From: an uncultured Pseudomonadota bacterium
GTDB taxonomy: Bacteria; Myxococcota_A; UBA796; SXON01
Direction of reading: 5' to 3'
Length of the DNA: 64,000 bases
Assembly (NCBI GenBank): GCA_903885375.1
Contig: CAISIK010000167.1
Span: 1 to 64,000, forward strand
Shown here: positions 1-8,906 of the stretch, in pieces
How positions within the stretch are numbered: the first letter of the stretch is position 1
Layout of the letters: each line of letters starts with the position of its first letter
The notes under the pieces: model-generated
The model's database searches: none
Seen by the model: the letters and a program-made list of their open reading frames with translations, nothing else
What the model was told of the DNA's origin: nothing
Translations under genes and position numbers: made by a program

Positions 1-2
1 GC

Positions 3-3000
3 GGTGGCGGTGGCGGCGGCATGGGCGTCGGCAACGGGCTCGTGGCCGGCGGACCGGGTGCGGGCGGCGCACCGGCCACGGCGCGGTCCTTGGGCGAGCT
101 TCGCCTACCCGCGTTCAAGCTGAAGAAGAAGGAGGAGGACGGCCTCACCAAGAAGACCGGGATGACCCCGGCCCAGCACCAGCAGGCCATCCAGGCCCAC
201 GTGGACCGCATCCGCACCCAGGTGGAGCAGATGCGGGTGGGGCTGAAGCGGTACGCCGAGGACAAGGCGCTCGGTCTCGACGCCGAGATCACCGCCGCCA
301 AGGATGCCCTCACGGGCGACATGGGCAGCGCCCGCGGCAAGATCTCCGGCGCCTACGCTACGGCCCGGGGTGGGCTCGGCACGGCAGCCGCCGAAGCCCT
401 CGGCAGCATCCAGGCCGCCGCCCGCACCGCGCGCGAAACCCTCACCACGAGCCTCCCCGCCCAGCAGGCGCGCCTCACCGCGCTCGTGGCCGCCGGGCGC
501 ACCAACGTGGATGGCCTGGCCGCGCCGTGGAAGGAGAAGTTCGGCGGCGAGCTCGAGATCGGCGCCAAGGCCTTCGACGCCACCGCCAAGGTCTGCGCCG
601 GCGAACTGGCCGCGACCAAGGCGGCGATCGTCAACACCTGGGGAGACACCGGCAACGCGCTGGAGCGCGCCGAGAACGAAGCCCGTCGCAAGGCGGCCAC
701 CAAGGGCGTCGACGATGCGGTCAACGACTTCAAGGCAGGCGGCGCGCAGAAGGCCGCCGCGGCCCGCGGCCAGAAGCCCACCTACGACGGGCAGATCGAC
801 GCCGCCCTCAACACCGTGCGCGAAGCGCTCACCAGCATGGAGACCAACGGCCGCGCCCAGCTCGTGGCGGCCAACGAACGTGCGGGCGTCCAGATCACCA
901 GCCAGACGGCCGAGGCAGAAACGGCGATCACCAGCGCCAGGACGCGCGCCGAGGGCGCGCTCACCTCCGCGGAAGCGTCAGCCCTCGCCGAGGTCGACAC
1001 CGTCCAGGCCCAGCAGGACCAGAACCTCACCGGCGCCTGCGAGAGCGCCAAGTCCAGCATCCTCGGGGCCGACGGCTCCCTCCAGGAGCGCTACGCCCAG
1101 TGGTTCGACGGGGTGCTCGTCGGCCTCCCCAAGGATCAGGCCACCACCTACGAGCAGGTCAAGGAGTTCCTCGAGGGCAAGGAGCGGGAGCTCCCCACCT
1201 TCAACGCGCAAATCATGTCCGAGCTGGACAAGTCCTGCGAGACCGCGCGCCAGACCGTGATGGACGCCGCCAACAACGCCCGCACCGCCCTCACCCGCCT
1301 CGCCGACGGCCAGGCCCAGAGCGCGGCCAACCAGGGCCGCCAGCAGGCCGACGGTCTCCGCGCCACGGCGGGCCAGTTCGCCGTGAGCATCAACGCCACC
1401 GGCAGCGCCATCGAGACGGCGTTCACCCAGCACATTGAACCGATGGGCACCCTGGTGGCCCAGCGGCTCACGCTGGCCGAAGGGCAGCTCACCGCCGCCC
1501 TCGCCGCGGCCAAGGCCACGCTCGCCACGCAGAACACGCAGTACGCCACACAGCTGCGCGGCCGCATCGCGGCCATGCCGCAAACGCTCACCCCCATGGC
1601 CAACGCGGCCGCGGCGGGCGTCTACCGCAACCTGTCCGACCGGGCGCAGCGCATCCACACGGCCTGCAAGGGCATGGGCACCGACGAGTCGGCCGTCTAC
1701 AACGCGCTCCGCGGCCTCACGGCGATCAGCGGCGCCGCGCTGGAGCAGGTGGTCTGGGGCCGCCTCTTCCGCGCCGAAGGCGGCCTCCGCGCCTTCCTCG
1801 ACGACGATCTCGACGCCGACGAGAAGAAGATCGCCTACGCCTACCTCGGCGGCAACACCGCGCTCGGCGCCCGCCTCGAGCTCGATGCCAGCATCCACTG
1901 GTACGGCGACGACGAAGCGCAGATCGAGAAGATCCTCCGCGACCTCTCCCCCGAGGACCTGGCGGCGATGCAGGCCGCGCCCGAGTGGGCCGCCACCCGC
2001 GCCCGCCTCATCGACAACCTCGGTGGCACCGACCTCGACGTGACCCGCGCCCTGATCGCGGGCAACGTGGCGCGCGCCGACGCCTACCGCCTCCGCGAGA
2101 AGATCGACGAAGCCCGCCGCAGCAACGACCCCGACGCGCTCGCCGACGCGCTCGCCGGCGTCGACCCTGGCCAGCTCGCGGCCGTGCAGCAGGAGTTCGT
2201 CAACATCCAGAACAAGGTCGACCCCGAGGCGACCAACGTCCCCCCGATCGACCCCACGGTCGCCGCCAACCAGCTCGCCGACTACGCCACCCGCGAGATC
2301 GATCAGGGCTACGACCCGAACACCGGCGAACACCGCACGAACACCGTCACCGGCGCGAACCGCGACCTCGTCCGCGCCCTCGCGACGCAGGGCAAGGACA
2401 GCGTGGAGGCGGCCACCTCGCGCTTCGAGGTGGAACGCCAGCGCTCCGGCGGTCCGAACATGGAACGCATGGAGACGGCGCTCATGTCGCCGGCCGCGCT
2501 CCAGGAAGACCTGCACAGCCCCGATCCCGAGGTCCGGGCGCGGGCCGAAGCCGCGCAGAACACGCGCGAGCAGGCCATGCGCGACATGTACGCGCGGCAG
2601 TACGGCGGCACCGAAGGCCGCACGATGGACTCGGCCATCGGCACGATGTTCCAGGGCCGCGACGACAAGGAGTCGCAGACCTCGCAGCGCCTGATGCGCA
2701 ACATGCTGGCCGACGGCACGAACAGCCCGCGGGTGGCGGCCGACATGATCGCGCTCGGAGCCGATGGCGCGGGCACGAACGAAGCGATGATCAAGCGGGC
2801 GCTCACCGGGATGCGGCCCGACGAGGTGGCCCAGTTGAACACCGTGTACCAGCAGGTGCACGGCGAGTCGGTGTACGAGCGGCTCGGCGTCGCCGAGCGC
2901 GACGCGAACGGCAACAAGATCCCCGGGCGCGACCACGCCAGCAACCAGTGGTTCAACGAGCTCTCCGGCGATGACCGCCGCGAAGTGGAGATGCTGCTCC

Positions 3001-6000
3001 AGGGCGACCAGCGGTACATGACGCCCCAGCAGCAGATGGCGCTCGCGCGAAGCCAGTACGACTGGCAGCGCGGCTCCGAGAGCGGCGGGATGGGCCGCGC
3101 GATGATGGACGGCTCGGCCGAGCAGAAGGACCTCGACCGCAACTTCAACGCGCTCACCACGCTCAACGCGCGCATGCGGCCCGACGGCACCTTCGCCAAC
3201 CCGGCCGACCAGAAGGAGTACGAGCGCCTCTGCGGCGACGTCGGCATCAACGCCGCCCAGTACCAGGCGGCCACGGATCGCACGGCCAACTACATCACCA
3301 CGGGTGTGGCGATCGTGGGCGCGGTCGTCGTGACCGCCGCCACCTTCGGCTCAGGCGCCCCCGCGGGCGCGGCGATGATCATGGCGGCGGCCGGCACCGC
3401 CGCGAGCGGCGCCATCAGCATGGGCGTGAACGCCGGGATGAAGGGCGGCCGCTATGGCTACGAGCAGGCCGCGGTCGATGCGGGCGTGACCGTGATCAGC
3501 GCAGCCACGGCGGGCGCGGGCGCCTACATGAAGGGCGCGCAGATCGGCGTGAACTCCCTCGGCAAGATCGGCTCGGGCGTGGCGATCGACGGTGGCATGG
3601 GCTTCATCAACGGGGCCGCCCAGACCGCCATGACCGACGGCACCTGGGACAAGGGCTTCGTCAGCGGCATGGGCACCGTCGGCATCGGCGGCGCACGCCA
3701 GGCGATCACCGACGGGGCTTCCTCGGCCGTGTCCGGGCGGATCGACGAGACGGCGCTCGGCCGCTCCATCGATCAGTCCGGCGGCCTCTGGCAGTCGGCC
3801 GTGTTCAAGGGTGCGAGCAACGCCGCGGGCGGCGTGGCCTCCGTGGTGGCCGGCAGCGCGTTCGACACGGCCCGGGGCAAGGGCCCGACCGACCTCAGCG
3901 TGGTGGCCGAGTCGGCCGGCACCGAGGGCGCCAAGCAGTTCGTGATGGGCGCGGGCGGTGGTGCGTTGGGCGCCGGCATCCGTCAACGGCGGGGCCAGCC
4001 CGCGCCGACCGGCACGCCCCAGCCCGGCCCGGGCACCGAACCTGGCGGCCCGCCCCCCGGCGGCTCGGTGGCGCCCTCGCGCGACCCCAACACCCCTCCG
4101 CCGAACAGCGGCGGCGGCGCCGAAGTCAGTCCGTCCACCCCCCGCCCCACCGAAACGACCCAGCGGCCCGTGGGCAGCCAGCCCGACGGCACCACCAACC
4201 GCCCGCCATCCACGCCTTCGCAGGACCCGAACGTCGACTCCACCACCGGCCGCCAGCCGGCCGGAACCCAGGCGGATGCCGCGGTGGTGGCCAGGCAGCA
4301 GCAGGCCCACGGGGGACAGGGCGGGCGCAATGAAAACGACGCGCATGTGGTGCGGGACAACAACACCGGCGAGACCACCGTCACGAGCCCCAAGGGCGTG
4401 ACGAAGGCCGACGACAGCGGCGTGGCCACCCGCAACAACGACGGCACCACCGACTTCGTCGATGCCCGAGGCAACCGCACGCTCTTCGAGCCCGACGGCA
4501 CCAGCCGCACCATCCTGACCGACGGCACCGTCGTGATCCGCGACCCCGACGGCAAGGCCGTGGCCATCAAGGGCGAGGCCGCGATCGCCCTCGACGCGCA
4601 GGGGCGCCCCATCCAGGAGGCCGCCCCCACGGCGCCGAAGCCGTCGGACGCCGTTCGGGAACAAACCGTCTTCGATCGGGTGGACCACCTCGTCCAGACC
4701 GGCAAGATGAACCACGAGCAGGCCTGGGCCATCGTGGCGAAGTCGGGAGACGTGGGCGGCCAGGAGGCCGCGCTGCGGGCGGCCGAGAGCCGGATCCGCA
4801 CCGACGATGCCGTCATCAACCGCCTTGTCGACCTCGCGAAGCAGACCGGTCCCGACGGCAAGCCGGCCATCCATCCGAGCGAGCTCGATGCGGTGATCGC
4901 GGCGCCCGATCCGCTCAAGGCGCTGCAGGTGCTCGAGGCCCGCAACGCCAACCGGGCGATGGACGCCGACGTCAAGCAGCAGGTCGATTCGGCCACCCGC
5001 GCCGATCCGGCCGGCGGCCGCTTCGTGGACGAGGTGTTCGACAACGTCACGGTCGGGGCCGGCTTCGCCGGCATCTCGAACGAGATCAGCGCGCGCACCA
5101 ACGGCGCCGACGGCAAGCGCCTCGTGGTGGGCGGCGAGAACCCCTGGCTGAAGGCCAACGCCGATCTCGGACAGCGCGCCGGAGAGAGCGATGTCGTCAG
5201 CGGCGCCCAGCCGATGAAGTCGACCGCGGACACCGGCAGCGCCGCGTTCATGGCGGCGCGCCAGCACGCCGAGAACGTGGAAGTGAACCGCGCGGGCGCC
5301 GGCGTGGGCGTGCTCGCCGCCAAGGTGGATGGCGTCGAGCTCCGGTCGCAGATGGAGCCGGGCGGCACCTGGCACAAGGACGCCGCGGCCCGCATCCGGC
5401 TGGTCGACGGCGTGAACGCCGACGGTTCGCCGAAGTTCCGCTACGTGTACGCCAACCACGTGGACCTCGCCGGTGGTGCGGGCGCCGCGCGCGACCTCAG
5501 CACGAAGGCCGGGCCGGATGGCAAGGCCGCACAGATCGACCCGGCCCTGTACGCGCAGATGAAGGCCGACGGGCGCATCATGATGTCAGACCAGGGCTTC
5601 GATGGCAGCCGCGTGCAGCCGGGCGAGAAGGTGCTGGTGTACGGTGGCGGCGCCTCCGGCGCATGGGGTGCCGAAGGCAGCACCCGGAACGCCGGCGCGG
5701 TCGAGTGGCTCGGCCGCATGGCGCATCCCAGCGAGGACATGCCCCCCGCCCAGAAGGCGCGCCTCGAAGGCATGCACGAGCGTCTGAAGGCCGCCCGTGA
5801 AGCGGGCGATCCCGCCGCCATACAGCGAGCGATGGGCGACCTCGAGCGGTTCACCTTCACCGAAGGCCGCGGCAACGGCTTCCTCCCCCGCAACCAGCGT
5901 GAGGGGGCGGCGTTCGATCCGGCCATGCAGTCCGAGGCCGGCGGGAAGATCACCCGCAGCGTGACCGACGACATCAAGAGCGTCACCTTCGAGACCAACC

Positions 6001-7763
6001 CCGCCACGGGCAAGCAGCAGATCCGCATGGTCGGCAGCGACGGGCAGGAGTTCTGGGCGGATCGCGTGGTGCTGGCGATCGGCCAGGACGGCGAGGCCGC
6101 CGGCGGTCCGGGCAAGCTCCTGGGCCAGATCAAGGGGATGACCCCGCTCGTGGACACGAGCGGCAAGGACTACCCCTTCCCCGTGGTGGTGGGCGTCGAG
6201 TCGGCCGACGGCGCCGTGCGCGTGATCGGCGCGGCGGCCACCTCGCCCGCCGTCCGCAAGCGCATCGCCACCGGCTTCCGCGAGATGACGGACGAGAGCT
6301 TTGGCATGCAGGCGGGCGACAAGTCGGTGCCCACCGACAGCCAGGGCGTGGTGGGGAGCTTCCACCACGCCGAGAAGATGATCCGGGCCGCCAACCGGGA
6401 CACGCTCGTCCGCCTCGCCCAGGCCGACCCGGCCTCGCAGCAGCGCATCCTGGGCGCGCACGACGATGCGCACGCCATCAAGGCCGCCGCCGACAACGAG
6501 CGCACCCGCAACGCCCCCGCGCTGCCCACGCTCGAGAGCACGGGCCGCACGCGCACCGGGGGCACGCCCGACACCGCGGTCATTCCCGGCGCGCCGAAGC
6601 TGGTGGGTCCCGAAGCAGGCGTGGATGTGACCACGCCGAAGCAGGGCGACACGCCGCTTATCGGCCTGAAGGGCGACTTCTACGATCCGAAGGCCAGCGG
6701 CGAGCAGCTCCGCGCCCAGCTCACCGAAAACGGCGTGCCGCGGCAGCAGAAGCTCAGCGAGTCCGAACGGGCCGAGGAGACCCGCTTCGCCGACTGGGCG
6801 CAGAAGAACGTCGGCGCCGCCTCCGATGGCGCGCGCAAGCTCGCGGAGGCGATCGGCACGCCCGACCAGCCCATCTTCGAGGTGGATGCGATGAAGCGCC
6901 TGCTCCCGGAGTACGGGCCGGGGAGCAAGCCGGCTTCGCCCGACGAGAAGGCCTACCGACTGGAGATGAACCACGCCCTGCACCCCACGGCGGTGGCCAT
7001 CGCGCGGCTCGGCTTCCAGGAGCGCCTCGACGTGCTGGCGCGCCTGCCAGACGGCCACCCGGCCAAGCAGGTGTTCGTGACCAGCGGCGGGTGCGCTGCC
7101 GGCAAGGGCGACCTCACCGGCATCGTGAAGGATGCCATGGGTGAACGTGCCAAGTTCGGCGCCGTCTGGGATGCCGCAGGTGAAGGCGATGCCGGCGAGA
7201 ACAGCTGGGTGCTCCGCGCCGCCACCGAGCGCGGCATCAAGGTGGTCTTCGGCTACGCCGAGGCCGACCCCACCACCCGCTTCCAGAGCGTGCTCGAGCG
7301 CGCCGAGGGTAGCGGCCGCGTGGTCGACGTGATGACGTTCATCAATTCCTACTCCGACGGCGCGGCCGCATTCAAGAGCTTCCTGGACTCGCCCGAGTAC
7401 AAGAAGGCGGTGGCCGACGGCAACGCGGAGGCGTTCGGCATCGCCCCTGGGGAGTTCAATCGAGGCTCGCTCACCGACAAGTCGCAGAAGGCCTACCCCG
7501 ACGTGAAACCGCTCAACGGGCCTGGTTCGCGCTTCAGCGCCGAGCACGTCGGCGACCCGCCGAACAAGCAGCAGGCCCTGGAGGCCTCGCTCCGGATTCT
7601 CGAGGAGCACGTACGAACGCAGCGCGCGGCCGGCAAGAACCCCGACGCGGTGGCCCGCGGCGCGCTCGAAAACGCGATCAAGTTCCTCGACGGGCAGCCC
7701 CCCGAGGTCCGCGTGGCCGTGCTCGAGTCCTACGCCCGCATCTTCGGGGGGGCGCCGAAGTGA
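3..7763 (+). CDS. Giant polymorphic-toxin-like protein with annexin-like repeats and zeta-toxin-like C-terminus (5' end outside window)
   Basis: The frame is open to the window edge; the codons before the first Met (position 21) are an in-frame glycine run, so the N-terminus is probably missing. Numbered from that Met: a basic patch near 36-48; Ala/Glu/Lys-rich, probably coiled-coil helices to about 530; annexin-like repeats with GMGTDE (551-556) and GAGTNE (916-921) and a weaker copy near 625; Ala/Gly-rich hydrophobic helices about 1095-1200; a Pro/Gly linker about 1325-1435; a flavoprotein-like part with VGAGFAG (1678-1684), GGGASG (1875-1880) and VVLAIGQD (2016-2023); and a C-terminal P-loop GGCAAGKG (2356-2363) followed by an Arg/Glu-rich segment as in zeta-toxin kinases. 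The layout (long stalk, hydrophobic segment, variable C-terminal enzyme) resembles polymorphic or injected toxins. The flavin and zeta assignments are motif-level inference. The next gene overlaps it by 4 nt. Confidence 0.75.
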   Translation, partial: GGGGGGMGVGNGLVAGGPGAGGAPATARSLGELRLPAFKLKKKEEDGLTKKTGMTPAQHQQAIQAHVDRIRTQVEQMRVGLKRYAEDKALGLDAEITAAKDALTGDMGSARGKISGAYATARGGLGTAAAEALGSIQAAARTARETLTTSLPAQQARLTALVAAGRTNVDGLAAPWKEKFGGELEIGAKAFDATAKVCAGELAATKAAIVNTWGDTGNALERAENEARRKAATKGVDDAVNDFKAGGAQKAAAARGQKPTYDGQIDAALNTVREALTSMETNGRAQLVAANERAGVQITSQTAEAETAITSARTRAEGALTSAEASALAEVDTVQAQQDQNLTGACESAKSSILGADGSLQERYAQWFDGVLVGLPKDQATTYEQVKEFLEGKERELPTFNAQIMSELDKSCETARQTVMDAANNARTALTRLADGQAQSAANQGRQQADGLRATAGQFAVSINATGSAIETAFTQHIEPMGTLVAQRLTLAEGQLTAALAAAKATLATQNTQYATQLRGRIAAMPQTLTPMANAAAAGVYRNLSDRAQRIHTACKGMGTDESAVYNALRGLTAISGAALEQVVWGRLFRAEGGLRAFLDDDLDADEKKIAYAYLGGNTALGARLELDASIHWYGDDEAQIEKILRDLSPEDLAAMQAAPEWAATRARLIDNLGGTDLDVTRALIAGNVARADAYRLREKIDEARRSNDPDALADALAGVDPGQLAAVQQEFVNIQNKVDPEATNVPPIDPTVAANQLADYATREIDQGYDPNTGEHRTNTVTGANRDLVRALATQGKDSVEAATSRFEVERQRSGGPNMERMETALMSPAALQEDLHSPDPEVRARAEAAQNTREQAMRDMYARQYGGTEGRTMDSAIGTMFQGRDDKESQTSQRLMRNMLADGTNSPRVAADMIALGADGAGTNEAMIKRALTGMRPDEVAQLNTVYQQVHGESVYERLGVAERDANGNKIPGRDHASNQWFNELSGDDRREVEMLLQGDQRYMTPQQQMALARSQYDWQRGSESGGMGRAMMDGSAEQKDLDRNFNALTTLNARMRPDGTFANPADQKEYERLCGDVGINAAQYQAATDRTANYITTGVAIVGAVVVTAATFGSGAPAGAAMIMAAAGTAASGAISMGVNAGMKGGRYGYEQAAVDAGVTVISAATAGAGAYMKGAQIGVNSLGKIGSGVAIDGGMGFINGAAQTAMTDGTWDKGFVSGMGTVGIGGARQAITDGASSAVSGRIDETALGRSIDQSGGLWQSAVFKGASNAAGGVASVVAGSAFDTARGKGPTDLSVVAESAGTEGAKQFVMGAGGGALGAGIRQRRGQPAPTGTPQPGPGTEPGGPPPGGSVAPSRDPNTPPPNSGGGAEVSPSTPRPTETTQRPVGSQPDGTTNRPPSTPSQDPNVDSTTGRQPAGTQADAAVVARQQQAHGGQGGRNENDAHVVRDNNTGETTVTSPKGVTKADDSGVATRNNDGTTDFVDARGNRTLFEPDGTSRTILTDGTVVIRDPDGKAVAIKGEAAIALDAQGRPIQEAAPTAPKPSDAVREQTVFDRVDHLVQTGKMNHEQAWAIVAKSGDVGGQEAALRAAESRIRTDDAVINRLVDLAKQTGPDGKPAIHPSELDAVIAAPDPLKALQVLEARNANRAMDADVKQQVDSATRADPAGGRFVDEVFDNVTVGAGFAGISNEISARTNGADGKRLVVGGENPWLKANADLGQRAGESDVVSGAQPMKSTADTGSAAFMAARQHAENVEVNRAGAGVGVLAAKVDGVELRSQMEPGGTWHKDAAARIRLVDGVNADGSPKFRYVYANHVDLAGGAGAARDLSTKAGPDGKAAQIDPALYAQMKADGRIMMSDQGFDGSRVQPGEKVLVYGGGASGAWGAEGSTRNAGAVEWLGRMAHPSEDMPPAQKARLEGMHERLKAAREAGDPAAIQRAMGDLERFTFTEGRGNGFLPRNQREGAAFDPAMQSEAGGKITRSVTDDIKSVTFETNPATGKQQIRMVGSDGQEFWADRVVLAIGQDGEAAGGPGKLLGQIKGMTPLVDTSGKDYPFPVVVGVESADGAVRVIGAAATSPAVRKRIATGFREMTDESFGMQAGDKSVPTDSQGVVGSFHHAEKMIRAANRDTLVRLAQADPASQQRILGAHDDAHAIKAAADNERTRNAPALPTLESTGRTRTGGTPDTAVIPGAPKLVGPEAGVDVTTPKQGDTPLIGLKGDFYDPKASGEQLRAQLTENGVPRQQKLSESERAEETRFADWAQKNVGAASDGARKLAEAIGTPDQPIFEVDAMKRLLPEYGPGSKPASPDEKAYRLEMNHALHPTAVAIARLGFQERLDVLARLPDGHPAKQVFVTSGGCAAGKGDLTGIVKDAMGERAKFGAVWDAAGEGDAGENSWVLRAATERGIKVVFGYAEADPTTRFQSVLERAEGSGRVVDVMTFINSYSDGAAAFKSFLDSPEYKKAVADGNAEAFGIAPGEFNRGSLTDKSQKAYPDVKPLNGPGSRFSAEHVGDPPNKQQALEASLRILEEHVRTQRAAGKNPDAVARGALENAIKFLDGQPPEVRVAVLESYARIFGGAPK

Positions 7764-7945
7764 GCACCCCGCGCAAGACCCCGATCGGCAAGGTGGCGGA
7801 GGAGGTGCAGGAAATCCTCATCCGCCACATCGAGGCCAACACCGCGGAGGAGGATGCCCGCCGCGAGGCCGAGCGCGATGCGCGCATCGCCGCCGCGCTC
7901 AAGGAGCTGGCCGACGACGGCAAGCTCCCGCCCCGCCGGGAGTAG
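7760..7945 (+). CDS. 61-residue charged helical protein, translationally coupled to the giant toxin-like gene
   Basis: The gene starts with GTG inside the stop of the upstream gene (GTGA, 4-nt overlap), so it is very likely translated by coupling. The product is rich in Glu, Arg, Lys and Ala, has no Cys, no signal and no membrane segment, and should be mostly one or two amphipathic helices. I do not recognise a family. By position it could be an immunity or antitoxin partner or a small chaperone of the P-loop domain at the toxin C-terminus. Zeta toxins are classically neutralised by a small helical protein, but nothing in the sequence proves this. It ends just before a convergent small gene. 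Confidence 0.6.
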   Translation: MSTPRKTPIGKVAEEVQEILIRHIEANTAEEDARREAERDARIAAALKELADDGKLPPRRE

Positions 7946-7948
7946 TCC

Positions 7949-8185
7949 CTACGCGTACGCGGCATGGAGGCCGACCAACCGGACCTCCCCGTCGGGAATC
8001 CACAGGGGCACGCAGATGCGCTCGCCCGGACCATCGCAGGGCTCGATCACCACGGTGGTGTACGGCGGAGGTGGGTCCAGTCGGATCATGGGCACCAGCC
8101 CGCCGCGACGGTCGATGATCCGCACGACGACCCCCGCGCGGGTCTGGCCACGCACGCTCACCCGAACCTCGTCCCCAGGCGCCAT
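7949..8185 (-). CDS. Small hypothetical protein, 78 residues
   Basis: A short frame with an ATG start that ends 4 bases from the convergent 61-residue gene. The product begins MAPGDEVRVSVRGQ and alternates hydrophobic and charged residues, suggesting a small beta-barrel of SH3/KOW type, but no family was recognised. One Pro-rich turn (four prolines in a row) and a single Cys are the only landmarks. It lies 70 bases downstream of the next minus-strand gene and may be the last gene of that run (acyltransferase, epimerase, membrane protein). Its reality rests on reading-frame quality and tight spacing only. Confidence 0.5.
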   Translation of the reverse strand: MAPGDEVRVSVRGQTRAGVVVRIIDRRGGLVPMIRLDPPPPYTTVVIEPCDGPGERICVPLWIPDGEVRLVGLHAAYA

Positions 8186-8255
8186 GTGGCCCTCCGCTCC
8201 TTCGCCCCCTCCACAACGCCGGAGTGCCCAGAAGCTGGAGCAGGTTGACGAAGAT

Positions 8256-8906
8256 TCACAATACGGCGGCGGCCACCGGGGAGACGTCGAGAACCTGCAC
8301 GGCGCAAGGCAGGGGATGGAGGACCTGCATCACACGGTCGGCGGCAATGCGGAGCACCGCGGTGGAGTCCGCGCCCGTGGCCGCCAGCATCAGCTCGCGG
8401 CTGTTCACGCTCTCCACGGCCTGCTCGACCCCGTCGAGCGTGACGGCGAGGCCCCGCTCGGGCAGCTCGGCGTCGAGGGTGAACAGGGAGACGGCCACGC
8501 CGGTGAGGCTGATCTGCACGCCACCCCGCTCCACCGCCACCTCCCGGGGAACGCCCTCCACCGTGACCACCAGCCGCCCGGGCGCGGCGAGCGCGGCGGG
8601 CACTTCGCTGTCCCCCGGCGTGCCCGCCAGAGTGAGCCGCAAGGTGCTGCCGTTCCAGGCACCGGGGAGGCCGTAGCCCTCGAGGCGAGCGCTGATGGCC
8701 TCGGCGGCGCAGTCGCTGGAGAACCGCACGTCGACGGTTTCGCCGGCGGCGCTGCCCGAGGTGTTCATGACGGTGAGGAGCCAGGCGGCCGCTGCGCCGA
8801 TCATGCCCACGCCGAAGAGGACGGGCACGAGCAGCATGGCCGCGCGGGGATCGCGCCCAGGTGCGGGCGGCGGCGCCCCGCCGGTGGCGCCGGTTTCTTC
8901 GCTCAC
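8256..8906 (-). CDS. Single-pass membrane protein of unknown function
   Basis: The start is a GTG that overlaps the stop of the epimerase gene (GTGA), so the gene is coupled to it; a longer reading of the frame upstream would lie entirely inside the epimerase. The product has 216 residues: a Pro/Ala-rich cytoplasmic tail (1-22), one membrane helix (about 23-47), then an extracytoplasmic region rich in beta-strand patterns such as RLVVTVEGV and LAVTLDGV, with two Cys that could pair. It is the third gene of an acyltransferase-epimerase operon and may act at the membrane in the same lipid or surface-glycan process, but this is inference from context. Confidence 0.65.
   Translation of the reverse strand: MSEETGATGGAPPPAPGRDPRAAMLLVPVLFGVGMIGAAAAWLLTVMNTSGSAAGETVDVRFSSDCAAEAISARLEGYGLPGAWNGSTLRLTLAGTPGDSEVPAALAAPGRLVVTVEGVPREVAVERGGVQISLTGVAVSLFTLDAELPERGLAVTLDGVEQAVESVNSRELMLAATGADSTAVLRIAADRVMQVLHPLPCAVQVLDVSPVAAAVL

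Noticed and set aside
978..2936. A 652-residue minus-strand frame opposite the giant toxin-like gene
   Set aside because: GC-rich third positions keep the opposite strand open. The sequence is His/Gly/Arg/Ala-rich with no domain and no ribosome site; the plus-strand protein is clearly coding.
3351..5459. Long antisense frame over the toxin-like gene middle
   Set aside because: No motif, runs opposite clearly coding repeats and linker; GC artefact.
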